DNA of 64,000 bases from Streptomyces lichenis (GTDB taxonomy: Bacteria; Actinomycetota; Actinomycetes; Streptomycetales; Streptomycetaceae), in NCBI RefSeq assembly GCF_023218175.1, contig NZ_JALPTH010000004.1, positions 248,001 to 312,000 of the forward strand, read 5' to 3'. Positions within the stretch are counted from its first letter, which is position 1. Each line of letters starts with the position of its first letter. The notes beneath the pieces are model-generated. The model was not told the origin of the DNA, searched no databases, and worked only from the letters and a program-made list of their open reading frames with translations. Of the stretch, positions 28,549 through 36,009 are shown one piece after another. The position numbers and the translations under genes were made by a program.

Positions 28549-31023
28549 GTGGCGGACGAGACGGCAGAGGACACGGCGAAGGCGGTGGAGGCGGCGCTGG
28601 GGGCGCTCGACCTGGACGCCAAGGCGCGGCTGCTCTCGGGGCAGGACATGTGGACGCTGCCGGCCGTCCCGGAGATCGGGTTGGCCGCGCTGGTGATGTC
28701 CGACGGGCCCATCGGGGTGCGCGGGGTGCGCTGGAGCGCCGACGACCCGTCGATCGCGCTGCCCTCGCCGACCGCGCTCGCCGCCGCCTGGGACCCGGGC
28801 CTCGCCCGCCGGGCCGGCCGGCTGCTCGCCCAGGAGGCCCGCCGCAAGGGCGTCCACGTACTGCTGGCGCCCACCGTCAACCTGCACCGCTCGCCGCTGG
28901 GCGGGCGGCACTTCGAGGCGTACAGCGAGGACCCGCTGCTCACCGGGGCGATCGGCACCGGCTATGTGCGCGGGGTGCAGGAGGGCGGGGTCGCCACCAC
29001 GGTCAAGCACTTCACCGGCAACGACGCCGAGACCGACCGGTTCACCGTGGACAACCGGATCGCCCCGCGCCCGCTGCGGGAGCTGTACCTCGCCCCGTTC
29101 GAGGCGATCGTCACCGGCGCCCGCCCCTGGGGGGTGATGACCGCGTACAACCGGGTCAACGGGGTCACCATGACCGAGCACGGTGAGCTGGTGAACGGGG
29201 TGCTGCGGGGCGAGTGGGGGTTCGACGGGGTCAACGTCTCCGACTGGCTGGCCGCCCGGCACACCGTACGGGCGATCACGGGCGGCCTCGACCTGGCGAT
29301 GCCCGGCCCGCGGACCGTGTACGGCGAGCCGCTGGCCGCCGCGGTGCGGGCCGGCGAGGTCCCCGAGGCGGCGGTGGACGACGCGGTACGCCGGGTGCTG
29401 CGGCTCGCCGCCCGGGTGGGCGCCCTGGCCGGGGCCCGGCCCGCCGCCCCCGAGCCGCCCGCCCCGGTGGACGGCGAGGCGCTGGCCCGGGAGATCGCCC
29501 ACCGCTCCTTCGTCCTGCTGCGCAACGAGCCGCGGGAGGGGGACGACAGGGCCGGTGGCATCCTGCCGCTGGCGTCCGGTGGGAGCGTGGCGCTGATCGG
29601 GGCGGCGGCGCGGGAGCCCCGGGTGCTCGGCGGCGGCTCCGCGCAGGTCTTCCCCGACCACACCGTCTCCCCGCTGGACGGACTGGCCCGGCTGCTGCCC
29701 GAGGGGGCGCTGCGCTACGCGGTCGGGGCCGACCCCACCGACGAGCTCGCCGCCGCCGGACCGGGCTTCGCCCTGCGCGCGGTCTGCCGGGACGCCCAGG
29801 GCGCCGTCCTCGGCGAGCGCTCGCTGCCCTCCGGCCAGTTCCAGTGGATCGGGGGAGACCTGCCCGACGGGGTCGGCCACGACACCTTGGCCGAGGTCGA
29901 GGTCACCGGCACCTTCACCCCCCGGGAGAGCGGCGCCCATGCCTTCGGCACCCAGGGGCTGGGCGCCTACACGCTCACCGTGGACGGGACGGTGCTGTTC
30001 GACGGGGTGCAGCCGAGGGGGGAGGAGAGCGACCCGTTCGAGGCCCTTTTCGGGTCACCCGAGGAGCGCGGCCGGGCGGTGCTCACCGCGGGCGTACCGG
30101 TCACCGTCTCGCTGCGCCATCCGCTGGACCGGGAGCAGCAGGCCGCCGCGCCGCTGCCCGCCGTGGTGTTCTCCCTGGTCCACCTGGGCCCGCGCCGCGA
30201 CCCGGACGAGCTGATCGCCGAGGCGGTCGAGGCGGCCCGGGCGGCGGACACCGCGGTGGTCGTGGTGGCCACCACCGAGCGGGTCGAGTCCGAGGGCTTC
30301 GACCGCACCACCCTCACCCTGCCCGGCCGCCAGGACGACCTGGTACGGGCGGTCGCCGCCGCCAACCGGAACACCGTGGTGGTGGTCAACTCCGGCTCCC
30401 CGGTGGAGATGGACTGGCGCGAGGAGGTGGCCGCGGTGCTGCTGAGCTGGTTCCCCGGGCAGGAGGGCGGGGCCGCGCTGGCCGACGTACTGCTCGGCGC
30501 GGAGGAGCCCGGCGGGCGGCTGCCCACCACCTGGCCCGCCGCCCTCGCCGACGCGCCCGTCACCCGGACCGCCCCCACCGACGGGCGGCTGGACTACACC
30601 GAGGGCCTGTTCATCGGCTACCGGGCCTGGGACCGGGCGGGGACGGCGCCCGCCTACGCCTTCGGCCACGGACTGACGTACACCGATTGGGCGTACGAGG
30701 CCCTGGAAGCCGCCGACGGGGCCGCCCGGGTCGGGGTGGTGAACACCGGGGAGCGGCCCGGCCGGGAGACCGTCCAGCTCTATCTGGAGCCGGTCGGCGC
30801 GGCCCGGGAGGCCGTGGAGCGCCCGCTGCGCTGGCTGGCCGGGTTCGCCGTGGTGGAGGCCGGTCCCGGCGAGAGCGCCGAGGTCCGTGTCCCGCTGCCC
30901 GAGCGGGCGTTCGAGGCGTGGGACGAGGAGCGGGGGGTATGGATCACCGTCCCGGGGCCGTACCGGCTGCACGCCGGCCGCTCGCTCGCCGACCTGCGGC
31001 TGAGCACCGAGCTGGAGCGTTGA
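28549..31023 (+). CDS. Beta-glucosidase, GH3 family, with PA14-type insertion
   Basis: An 824-residue cytoplasmic glycoside hydrolase. The catalytic barrel carries KHFTGNDAE and the nucleophile Asp232 in GFDGVNVSDW. The (alpha/beta)6 sandwich domain includes RNEPREGDD and ILPLASGGSVALIG. A PA14-like domain spans roughly residues 425-560 (SGAHAFGTQGLGAYTLTVDG), and the C-terminal fibronectin-like domain has GVVNTGERPGRETVQLYLEP. It releases terminal beta-linked glucose or xylose. No signal peptide. GTG at 28549 with a GAGGGGAG ribosome site. It is monocistronic and ends at a strong hairpin. Confidence 0.92.
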   Translation: MADETAEDTAKAVEAALGALDLDAKARLLSGQDMWTLPAVPEIGLAALVMSDGPIGVRGVRWSADDPSIALPSPTALAAAWDPGLARRAGRLLAQEARRKGVHVLLAPTVNLHRSPLGGRHFEAYSEDPLLTGAIGTGYVRGVQEGGVATTVKHFTGNDAETDRFTVDNRIAPRPLRELYLAPFEAIVTGARPWGVMTAYNRVNGVTMTEHGELVNGVLRGEWGFDGVNVSDWLAARHTVRAITGGLDLAMPGPRTVYGEPLAAAVRAGEVPEAAVDDAVRRVLRLAARVGALAGARPAAPEPPAPVDGEALAREIAHRSFVLLRNEPREGDDRAGGILPLASGGSVALIGAAAREPRVLGGGSAQVFPDHTVSPLDGLARLLPEGALRYAVGADPTDELAAAGPGFALRAVCRDAQGAVLGERSLPSGQFQWIGGDLPDGVGHDTLAEVEVTGTFTPRESGAHAFGTQGLGAYTLTVDGTVLFDGVQPRGEESDPFEALFGSPEERGRAVLTAGVPVTVSLRHPLDREQQAAAPLPAVVFSLVHLGPRRDPDELIAEAVEAARAADTAVVVVATTERVESEGFDRTTLTLPGRQDDLVRAVAAANRNTVVVVNSGSPVEMDWREEVAAVLLSWFPGQEGGAALADVLLGAEEPGGRLPTTWPAALADAPVTRTAPTDGRLDYTEGLFIGYRAWDRAGTAPAYAFGHGLTYTDWAYEALEAADGAARVGVVNTGERPGRETVQLYLEPVGAAREAVERPLRWLAGFAVVEAGPGESAEVRVPLPERAFEAWDEERGVWITVPGPYRLHAGRSLADLRLSTELER

Positions 31024-31064
31024 GCACGGCGATCCGGACGCGGTCCGCGGCCCCCACCCCGGCG

Positions 31065-31098
31065 GCCCCGGGGCGGTCCCTGACAACCGCCCCGGGGC
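31065..31098. terminator. Bidirectional terminator
   Basis: GCCCCGGGGCGGT (31065-31077) pairs perfectly with ACCGCCCCGGGGC (31086-31098) over an 8-base loop. It lies between the stops of the convergent GH3 and TAP-like genes. Confidence 0.8.
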
Positions 31099-31115
31099 TC
31101 TCTGCGCGCCCTCGA

Positions 31116-32606
31116 TCAGTCGGTGCAGAGGGTGCCGGGGGCGGGCAGGGCGCGGGTGGTGAGGTAGCGGTTGGTGGCCTCGCGGGCGCAGGCGGAGAGC
31201 AGGAACATGCTGTAGTCGTCGCCCTCGCGGCTGAGCACCACGCTGCCGGGCAGCTGGGCCGCCATGGCGGGGCCCGCGCTGTGCGGGGCGAGGGCCTGGC
31301 GGGTGGACTGGAGGATCAGCGCGGGCGGTGCGCCGTGCACCGGGGCGCCCGCCGCGACCGGCTCGGCCGGGACGGGCCAGCCGAGGCAGCCGGTCAGCGC
31401 GGTGTACGAGCGCACCGCGCCGCCGAGGTGCGGGGAGACCCGCTCCAGGCGCTTGCGCAACCGGGTCAGCTGGTCGAACGTGGTCACCGGGCGCGCGTGG
31501 TCCAGGCAAGCCGGGACGCGGACCTGGACCGGGTTCAGGGTGTCGTCCGGGTCGCGCAGGAAGTCGGACGCGTCACCGCCCCGGGCCTTGACCACGGCCT
31601 CGGCGAGCAGGGGCCAGGTGACCCCGGAGAGGGTCAGATAGTCCTGGGTGGCCTCGCGGATGTCCTCACCGGTGAGCGGCCGTCCGCCGCCGCCGACCGG
31701 GACGGGGGTGCGGTCGGCCCGGGTGACCAGCGCGTCGTACGCGGCTCCGGCGTCCTCGCCGTGCAGGGCGCACTCCGCCGAGCCGGCGCACCAGGCGGTG
31801 AAGCGGCGGAACGCCTCCTCGGCGGTGGCCGCCTCCCGGACGATCCGCTCGGTGGGCGAGGTGGTGTCGTCCAGCGCGGTGTCCAGGACCATGGTGCGCA
31901 GCCGGCCGGGGTAGAGATCGGCGTAGGTGCGGCCCAGCAGGGTGCTGTAGTGGATGCCGTACCAGTTCAGCCGGGCCTCGCCCAGTGCGATCCGCACCGC
32001 CTCGAAGTCCCGCGCGGTGGACGTCAGATCGGTGTGCGCGACCAGCGGCCCGGTGCGGCGCAGGCAGTCGGCGGCGAACGCGCGGTTGTGGGCCGCCAGT
32101 GCGTGGAACGCGGCCCGGGTGCGGGGGAAGTGGCTGACTCCGGCCGGCTTGAGGGGCTTGTCGCAGCGGATCGGCGTGCTGTGCCCCACGCCGCGCGGGT
32201 CCACCGCCACCAGGTCGAACCGCTCGGTCATCGCCCCGGCGAAGGCGGGCAGTCGCGCCCGCATGGCCAGCCGCAGCTGCTCGATGGAGGACCCGCCGGC
32301 CCCGTTGTTCAGCAGCAGGGTGCCGGTGCGGTGGCGCGGGTCGTCGGCGGGGCGGCGGACCAGGGCCAGGGTGAGGCTGCCGGAGCCCGGACGGGCGTGG
32401 TCGACCGGGACCTTGAGCGTGCCGCAGCTCAGCCCCATCTCCCGTAGCTCGGCGTCGGCGCAGCTGGTCCAGTCGATCCTGCTCGCGGCGGGTGCCCGCT
32501 CCGGGCGGTCCTGGGCCAGGGCGGTCGGGGTGGTGGCGAGGGTGGCCGCCGCCAGGGCGAGGGCGAGCACCCTGAGGCGGAGGGGACGGGCGGCGGGGCG
32601 GGGCAT
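31116..32606 (-). CDS. Secreted alpha/beta-hydrolase of the tripeptidyl-aminopeptidase (TAP) family, catalytic residues lost
   Basis: A 496-residue secreted protein. The signal peptide ends at TPTALAQD (residue ~32). The fold is that of Streptomyces TAP/SlpD-type peptidases: DHARPGSGSLTLALVRRPA, DLVAVDPRGVGHSTPIRCD, RTYADLYPGRLRTMVLDTAL and the C-terminal TAP domain. The nucleophile elbow reads NWYGIHYSTLLG where active members have GxSYGT, so His219 replaces Ser. The oxyanion segment is LLLNNGAGGSS instead of LLLNPGGPGGSG. The expected Asp and His regions read LQSTRQALAPHS and GDDYSMF. It should be catalytically inactive and may bind peptides or inhibit a partner. Confidence 0.85.
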   Translation of the reverse strand: MPRPAARPLRLRVLALALAAATLATTPTALAQDRPERAPAASRIDWTSCADAELREMGLSCGTLKVPVDHARPGSGSLTLALVRRPADDPRHRTGTLLLNNGAGGSSIEQLRLAMRARLPAFAGAMTERFDLVAVDPRGVGHSTPIRCDKPLKPAGVSHFPRTRAAFHALAAHNRAFAADCLRRTGPLVAHTDLTSTARDFEAVRIALGEARLNWYGIHYSTLLGRTYADLYPGRLRTMVLDTALDDTTSPTERIVREAATAEEAFRRFTAWCAGSAECALHGEDAGAAYDALVTRADRTPVPVGGGGRPLTGEDIREATQDYLTLSGVTWPLLAEAVVKARGGDASDFLRDPDDTLNPVQVRVPACLDHARPVTTFDQLTRLRKRLERVSPHLGGAVRSYTALTGCLGWPVPAEPVAAGAPVHGAPPALILQSTRQALAPHSAGPAMAAQLPGSVVLSREGDDYSMFLLSACAREATNRYLTTRALPAPGTLCTD

Positions 32607-32660
32607 GGCGACTCTCCCGGAGCGTCGGCGCGCCGGACCGGCGCGGTTGAGGAGCTTCCT

Positions 32661-32729
32661 GCGTTGGTGAGAAGCTATAACCGCAACTCGCGAGAGTCAA
32701 TAATTTAAGTGAGAAGCTATAACTATTGG
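32661..32729 (-). promoter_or_regulatory. AT-rich promoter with a 15-base direct repeat
   Basis: GTGAGAAGCTATAAC occurs exactly at 32667-32681 and 32709-32723, 42 bases apart (four helical turns). On the reverse strand TTGACT lies between the copies and is followed after 17 bases by TAGCTT, which falls inside the proximal copy. The promoter of the TAP-like gene is therefore embedded in the repeat, and an 8-base palindrome CTCGCGAG lies in its spacer. An activator or repressor binding both copies is likely. Confidence 0.6.
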
Positions 32730-33650
32730 TCAGGGGGCCGTGATCCGGCGGTAGGCGATCTCGGCCAGCCTGGCCTGGCCGTCCAGGCTCGGGTGGAACC
32801 AGTCGTAGGGGCTGAGCTGGTCGCCGGTGAACCTGTAGTCGAACACCGCCCCGCCGTCGTACCGGCACAGCCGGTCCCGCTCGCAGACCTCGCGCAGCGC
32901 CTCGTTGTACGCCACCACCCGCTCGTACACCTCGGTCCGGCGCCGCTCGGCGCTCGCACCGGTGTCCTCGGCGCCGCCCAGCATCGACGGGCAGAGGCCC
33001 AGCTTCCATATCTGACGGCCCATCGGGTTCTCCCAGCCGGTGGCCCACAGCCGCCGCAGGTCCGGCACGCTCGCCACATACACCCGGCTCCTGGGGGAGC
33101 CGTCCCGCAGCCGCCGCAGCGACTCCTCGAAGGAGGCCCGGTACTCCGCGACCGGGGTCATCGCCGCCACGCTGCTCCGGCAGGCGTCATTGGCCCCGGT
33201 CAGCACGGTCACCAGGTCCGGCCGGTGGGCCGCCGCACGGCTCATCTGCCCGGGCAACTCGGCCATCCGCGAACCGGATTTGGCGAGGTTCCAGGTACGG
33301 GTGGACAGGGTGGAGGGGCCGAGCAGCCGCCGGGCCAGGCTGTTCACCCGGGCATCGGTGCCGGTGGCCCAGGAGGAGTCGGGGCAGTCGGTCAGCACCC
33401 CGCAGGCGTTGAAGCTGCGGGTGATGGAGTCGCCGACGGCGGCCAGCGACGCCGGGTCCCGGTCCCAGCCGGGCGTGGGGGTAGGGGAGGGTGAAGTGCG
33501 CTCGGCCCGGGGCCGCTCGGCCGGCGCCCGGTCGCAGCCGGCCGTGCCCGCGAGCAGTGCGGCGGCCACCACCGCCGCGACCCCGGCCGCGGGTCGCGGG
33601 GGCAGGGCCGACCGGCCGGTGGTACGGGGGCTCCGTCGGCTGCGGGGCAT
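32730..33650 (-). CDS. SGNH/GDSL-family lipoprotein esterase
   Basis: A 306-residue lipoprotein. A long basic n-region is followed by AAVVAAALLAGTAGC, with the lipobox Cys near residue 39, then a Pro/Ser/Thr linker. The SGNH blocks are all present: the Ser in AAVGDSITRSF, the Gly in NLAKSGSRM, the Asn in TVLTGANDAC and the Asp-His pair in PYDWFHPSLDG. It would hydrolyse an ester or acetyl group on a lipid or glycan at the cell surface. ATG at 33650 with an AAGGG site. It precedes the TAP-like gene in the same direction. Confidence 0.88.
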   Translation of the reverse strand: MPRSRRSPRTTGRSALPPRPAAGVAAVVAAALLAGTAGCDRAPAERPRAERTSPSPTPTPGWDRDPASLAAVGDSITRSFNACGVLTDCPDSSWATGTDARVNSLARRLLGPSTLSTRTWNLAKSGSRMAELPGQMSRAAAHRPDLVTVLTGANDACRSSVAAMTPVAEYRASFEESLRRLRDGSPRSRVYVASVPDLRRLWATGWENPMGRQIWKLGLCPSMLGGAEDTGASAERRRTEVYERVVAYNEALREVCERDRLCRYDGGAVFDYRFTGDQLSPYDWFHPSLDGQARLAEIAYRRITAP

Positions 33651-34011
33651 GGGGGTCGCCCTTTCGTCGGCGTCCTGGCGGGTGAAACATCCGCCGATTC
33701 CCGTCACGTTCGGTGACGGAAGTGGCACGGTGTTCCGGTGGTGTCGCGGTGGTGTTCCGGGGCCGGGTTCCGCGGTGCGGACCTCCCGCTCGACCGTACG
33801 CCATCCCCATGCGCCCCTGCGCACGGTAGCTTTGGCCCGTCGAGGCGGGCCGGTGCCGCAGCCGGTGGCCCCGGACCCGGCAGGCGTCCCGCCGGTCGGC
33901 TCCGGTAAATTACATCACGTCACATGCTGTCCCTTTTGTGGAGTTTCACTCCTGATGCTGTTTACTGAGGCCGCTGGGAATGGCGACCCTCGTCCCACTC
34001 TGGAGGTCCCG
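33651..34011. other. Divergent intergenic region with two palindromes
   Basis: This 361-base stretch holds no credible gene. It contains CCGTCAC-N5-GTGACGG (33701-33719, perfect 7-base arms) near the SGNH gene. GGAGT-TTC-ACTCC (33940-33952) lies in an AT-richer segment 60-110 bases before the DUF3145 gene, where its promoter should lie. These may be operators; no regulator is adjacent. Confidence 0.5.
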
Positions 34012-34506
34012 GTGACGACACGTGGAGTCCTGTACGTACACTCCGCCCCCCGCGCGCTGTGCCCGCACGTGGAATGGGCGGTCGCCGGAGTGCTCGGCGC
34101 CAGGGTCCAGCTCGACTGGATCCGCCAACCCGCTTCACCGGGCACCTGGAGAGCCGAGTTCTCCTGGCGGGGCGAGGTGGGCACCGCCTCCAAACTCGCC
34201 TCCGCGCTGCGCGGCTGGCAGCTGCTCCGCTTCGAGGTGACCGCCGAACCGTGCGCCACCGCCGAGGGCGAGCGCTACAGCGCCACCCCCGAACTGGGCA
34301 TCTTCCACGCGGTCACCGGCATCCACGGCGACATCCTGGTCCCCGAGGACCGGCTGCGCGCCGCGGTGGCCCGGGCCGCGCAGGGCGAGACCCAACTGGA
34401 GGCGGAGGTCGCCCGGCTGCTGGGCAAGCCCTGGGACGACGAGCTGGAGCCCTTCCGGTACGCGGGTGAGGGCGCCCCGGTCCGCTGGCTCCACCAGGTG
34501 GTCTGA
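34012..34506 (+). CDS. DUF3145 family protein
   Basis: A 164-residue cytoplasmic protein. The conserved start TTRGVLYVHSAPRALCPHVE and the segment RFEVTAEPCATAEGERYSAT are typical of actinobacterial DUF3145, which is widely conserved but has no known function. The GTG at 34012 is chosen because TGGAGG sits six bases upstream and because family members begin here. Upstream in-frame residues are not conserved-looking. Confidence 0.88.
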   Translation: MTTRGVLYVHSAPRALCPHVEWAVAGVLGARVQLDWIRQPASPGTWRAEFSWRGEVGTASKLASALRGWQLLRFEVTAEPCATAEGERYSATPELGIFHAVTGIHGDILVPEDRLRAAVARAAQGETQLEAEVARLLGKPWDDELEPFRYAGEGAPVRWLHQVV

Positions 34507-34538
34507 CCGCACGTCAGGACCCCGTGTGCGTACGGCTT

Positions 34539-34568
34539 CGGGCCCGCTCCCTTGTGGGGGCGGGCCCG
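34539..34568. terminator. Bidirectional terminator
   Basis: CGGGCCCGCTCCC (34539-34551) pairs with GGGGGCGGGCCCG (34556-34568) around a short TTGT loop, between the convergent DUF3145 and MarR genes. Confidence 0.75.
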
Positions 34569-34586
34569 TTCGCGTATCCCGGGGGC

Positions 34587-35072
34587 TCACTCCGCCGCGG
34601 CCCGCTCCTCGCGGTCCAGCTCGGTGAGCAGCCGGCGCAGCAGGGCGCGGGCGGCGGTGACGTCCTGCTCCGGGAGGGTCCCCAGCAGGACGCGGTGGTG
34701 GGCGGCGGCCCGCTCGGTGACCCGCTCCAGCGCGGTCCGGCCGGTGGGCGTGAGGGTCAGCAGCGGGGAGCCCCGGTGCTCGGGGTTGCCGGCGAAGGCG
34801 GCATGGCCCCGCTCCACCAGGTCGTTGGCGACCCGCTGCACGTTCTGGCGGGTGACGCCGAGGCGGCGGGCGGCCTGGGGGACGGTGACCGGCTGCTCGG
34901 AGGCCGCGCTCAGCACCTGCCAGCGGGCCTGGGTCAGGCCCTCGGTCGCCGCCGTCCGCTCGCCGAGCCGCCGCAGCGCGCCCGCCGCCTCGTAGACATC
35001 GGCCACCAGCAGGGCGAAGGCGTCGGTTCTCCCGGGCGCGGCGGGCGCCGGGGGCGGGAGGGCATCGGACAT
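34587..35072 (-). CDS. MarR-family transcriptional regulator
   Basis: A 161-residue winged-helix protein (LTQARWQVLSAASEQPVTVP, RRLGVTRQNVQRVANDLVER, with the wing FAGNPEHRGSPLLTLT). The ATG at 35072 has AAAGGAG upstream; an in-frame ATG at 35120 lies before the operator-like palindrome and is less likely. It diverges from the hemerythrin gene and probably regulates it. Confidence 0.85.
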   Translation of the reverse strand: MSDALPPPAPAAPGRTDAFALLVADVYEAAGALRRLGERTAATEGLTQARWQVLSAASEQPVTVPQAARRLGVTRQNVQRVANDLVERGHAAFAGNPEHRGSPLLTLTPTGRTALERVTERAAAHHRVLLGTLPEQDVTAARALLRRLLTELDREERAAAE

Positions 35073-35085
35073 GACCGACTCCTTT

Positions 35086-35123
35086 GACAAGCTATTGTCT
35101 GAGTGGAAACCTGTTGTCATGCT
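35086..35123. promoter_or_regulatory. Divergent promoter with palindrome
   Basis: GACAA-GCTA-TTGTC (35086-35099) is a perfect palindrome overlapping TTGTCT (35095-35100). That box is followed after 17 bases by CATGCT (35118-35123), a promoter for the hemerythrin gene. A MarR dimer on this site would cover the -35 box. Confidence 0.55.
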
Positions 35124-35155
35124 AGTCGGGGGGTACGTACCGAGGAGAACAGCGC

Positions 35156-35911
35156 ATGCCCAGGATCGATCTGTACCGGAATGTTCACATGGGCCAGCGG
35201 GCCCGACTCTTCGCCCTCGCCGTGGAGCTCGGCGCGGCGGACGGCGCCGACCAGGCGGTCGCCGAGGAGTTCGCCGACCGCGCCCTGGCCATGACGGCGG
35301 AGCTGCGCGAGCACGCCGACCACGAGGACACCCACATACACCCGCTGCTGCGCGAGCGGGCGCCCGCCGCGGCCGACGCCCTGGACGCCGAACACATCCG
35401 GCTGGACGCCGCGCTGGCCGCGCTGGACGAGCGGGCCCGCGCCTTCCCCAAGGCCGGATCGGACGCCCGGGCCGGATCGGAGGCCCAGGCCGGATCGGAC
35501 GCCCGGGCCGGATCGGAGGCCCAGGCCGGATCGGACGCCCGGGCGGAGGCGCAGCACGCGCTGTACCTCGCGGTCAACGAGCTGATCAGCGCCTATCTGG
35601 CCCACCTGCACGCCGAGGAGACGGTGGCGATGCCCGCGCTCTGGGCGGCGTACGGCGACGGGGATCTCGGCGCGGTGTTCGGCGGCTTCCAGGCCACCCG
35701 CTCGCCCGAGCAGCGCCTCGGCGACCTGCGGGGCATGCTGCCCGCGCTGCCGCCGCGGGTGCGGGCCGCCATCGCCCGGGCCACCGTGGAGGCGCTGCCG
35801 CCCACCGAGGCCGGCTCCGGGCTGTACGCGCTGAGCACCACCCTGGCCCCGGCGCAGCGGGCCCGCCTCTACGACGACCTGGGCGCTCCGGAGGCCTGGG
35901 CGGCGCGCTGA
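35156..35911 (+). CDS. Hemerythrin-domain protein with internal repeat
   Basis: A 251-residue protein with an all-helical hemerythrin-type domain. Iron ligands are suggested by LREHADHEDTHIHPLLRE, DALDAEHIRLD and LAHLHAEETVAMPAL. Such proteins bind a di-iron centre and respond to oxygen, NO or redox state. Between helices, residues ~100-129 consist of an AGSDAR/AGSEAQ repeat encoded by a DNA minisatellite. The ATG at 35156 follows GGAG. Divergent from a MarR gene. Confidence 0.85.
   Translation: MPRIDLYRNVHMGQRARLFALAVELGAADGADQAVAEEFADRALAMTAELREHADHEDTHIHPLLRERAPAAADALDAEHIRLDAALAALDERARAFPKAGSDARAGSEAQAGSDARAGSEAQAGSDARAEAQHALYLAVNELISAYLAHLHAEETVAMPALWAAYGDGDLGAVFGGFQATRSPEQRLGDLRGMLPALPPRVRAAIARATVEALPPTEAGSGLYALSTTLAPAQRARLYDDLGAPEAWAAR
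35452..35541 (+). repeat. Five-copy 18-base minisatellite inside the hemerythrin gene
   Basis: Five head-to-tail 18-base units alternate between GGCCGGATCGGACGCCCG and GGCCGGATCGGAGGCCCA. They encode AGSDAR and AGSEAQ in alternation, keep the reading frame and sit in a predicted loop. The higher-order period is 36 bases. Copy number is expected to vary between strains. Confidence 0.9.
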
Positions 35912-35943
35912 GCTTCGTACCGGAGACGCGCCGTGCGGACACG

Positions 35944-35988
35944 CACCGGGGCCCGGGCCTCCCGCGAGGGGAGACCCGGGCCCCGGTG
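35944..35988. terminator. Bidirectional terminator
   Basis: A long stem beginning CACCGGGGCCCGGG (35944-) pairs with CCCGGGCCCCGGTG (-35988), with an inner CTCCC/GGGAG extension. It lies between the convergent hemerythrin and fabF genes and closes the fatty-acid operon. Confidence 0.85.
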
Positions 35989-36009
35989 GCGTACCGGTCG
36001 ATGCGGCGG

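Noticed and set aside
30055..31509. Reverse-strand extension of the TAP-like gene into the GH3 gene
   Set aside because: The TAP-like protein ends at a stop at 31116 in its own frame, and a strong convergent terminator separates the two genes.
34587..35120. Longer MarR start at 35120
   Set aside because: It would place the palindrome and divergent promoter inside the coding region; the ATG at 35072 has a good AAAGGAG ribosome site.
35452..35541. Assembly artefact in the hemerythrin gene
   Set aside because: Units alternate between two distinct variants and keep frame, which fits a genuine minisatellite better than a collapsed or duplicated read; copy number remains unverified.
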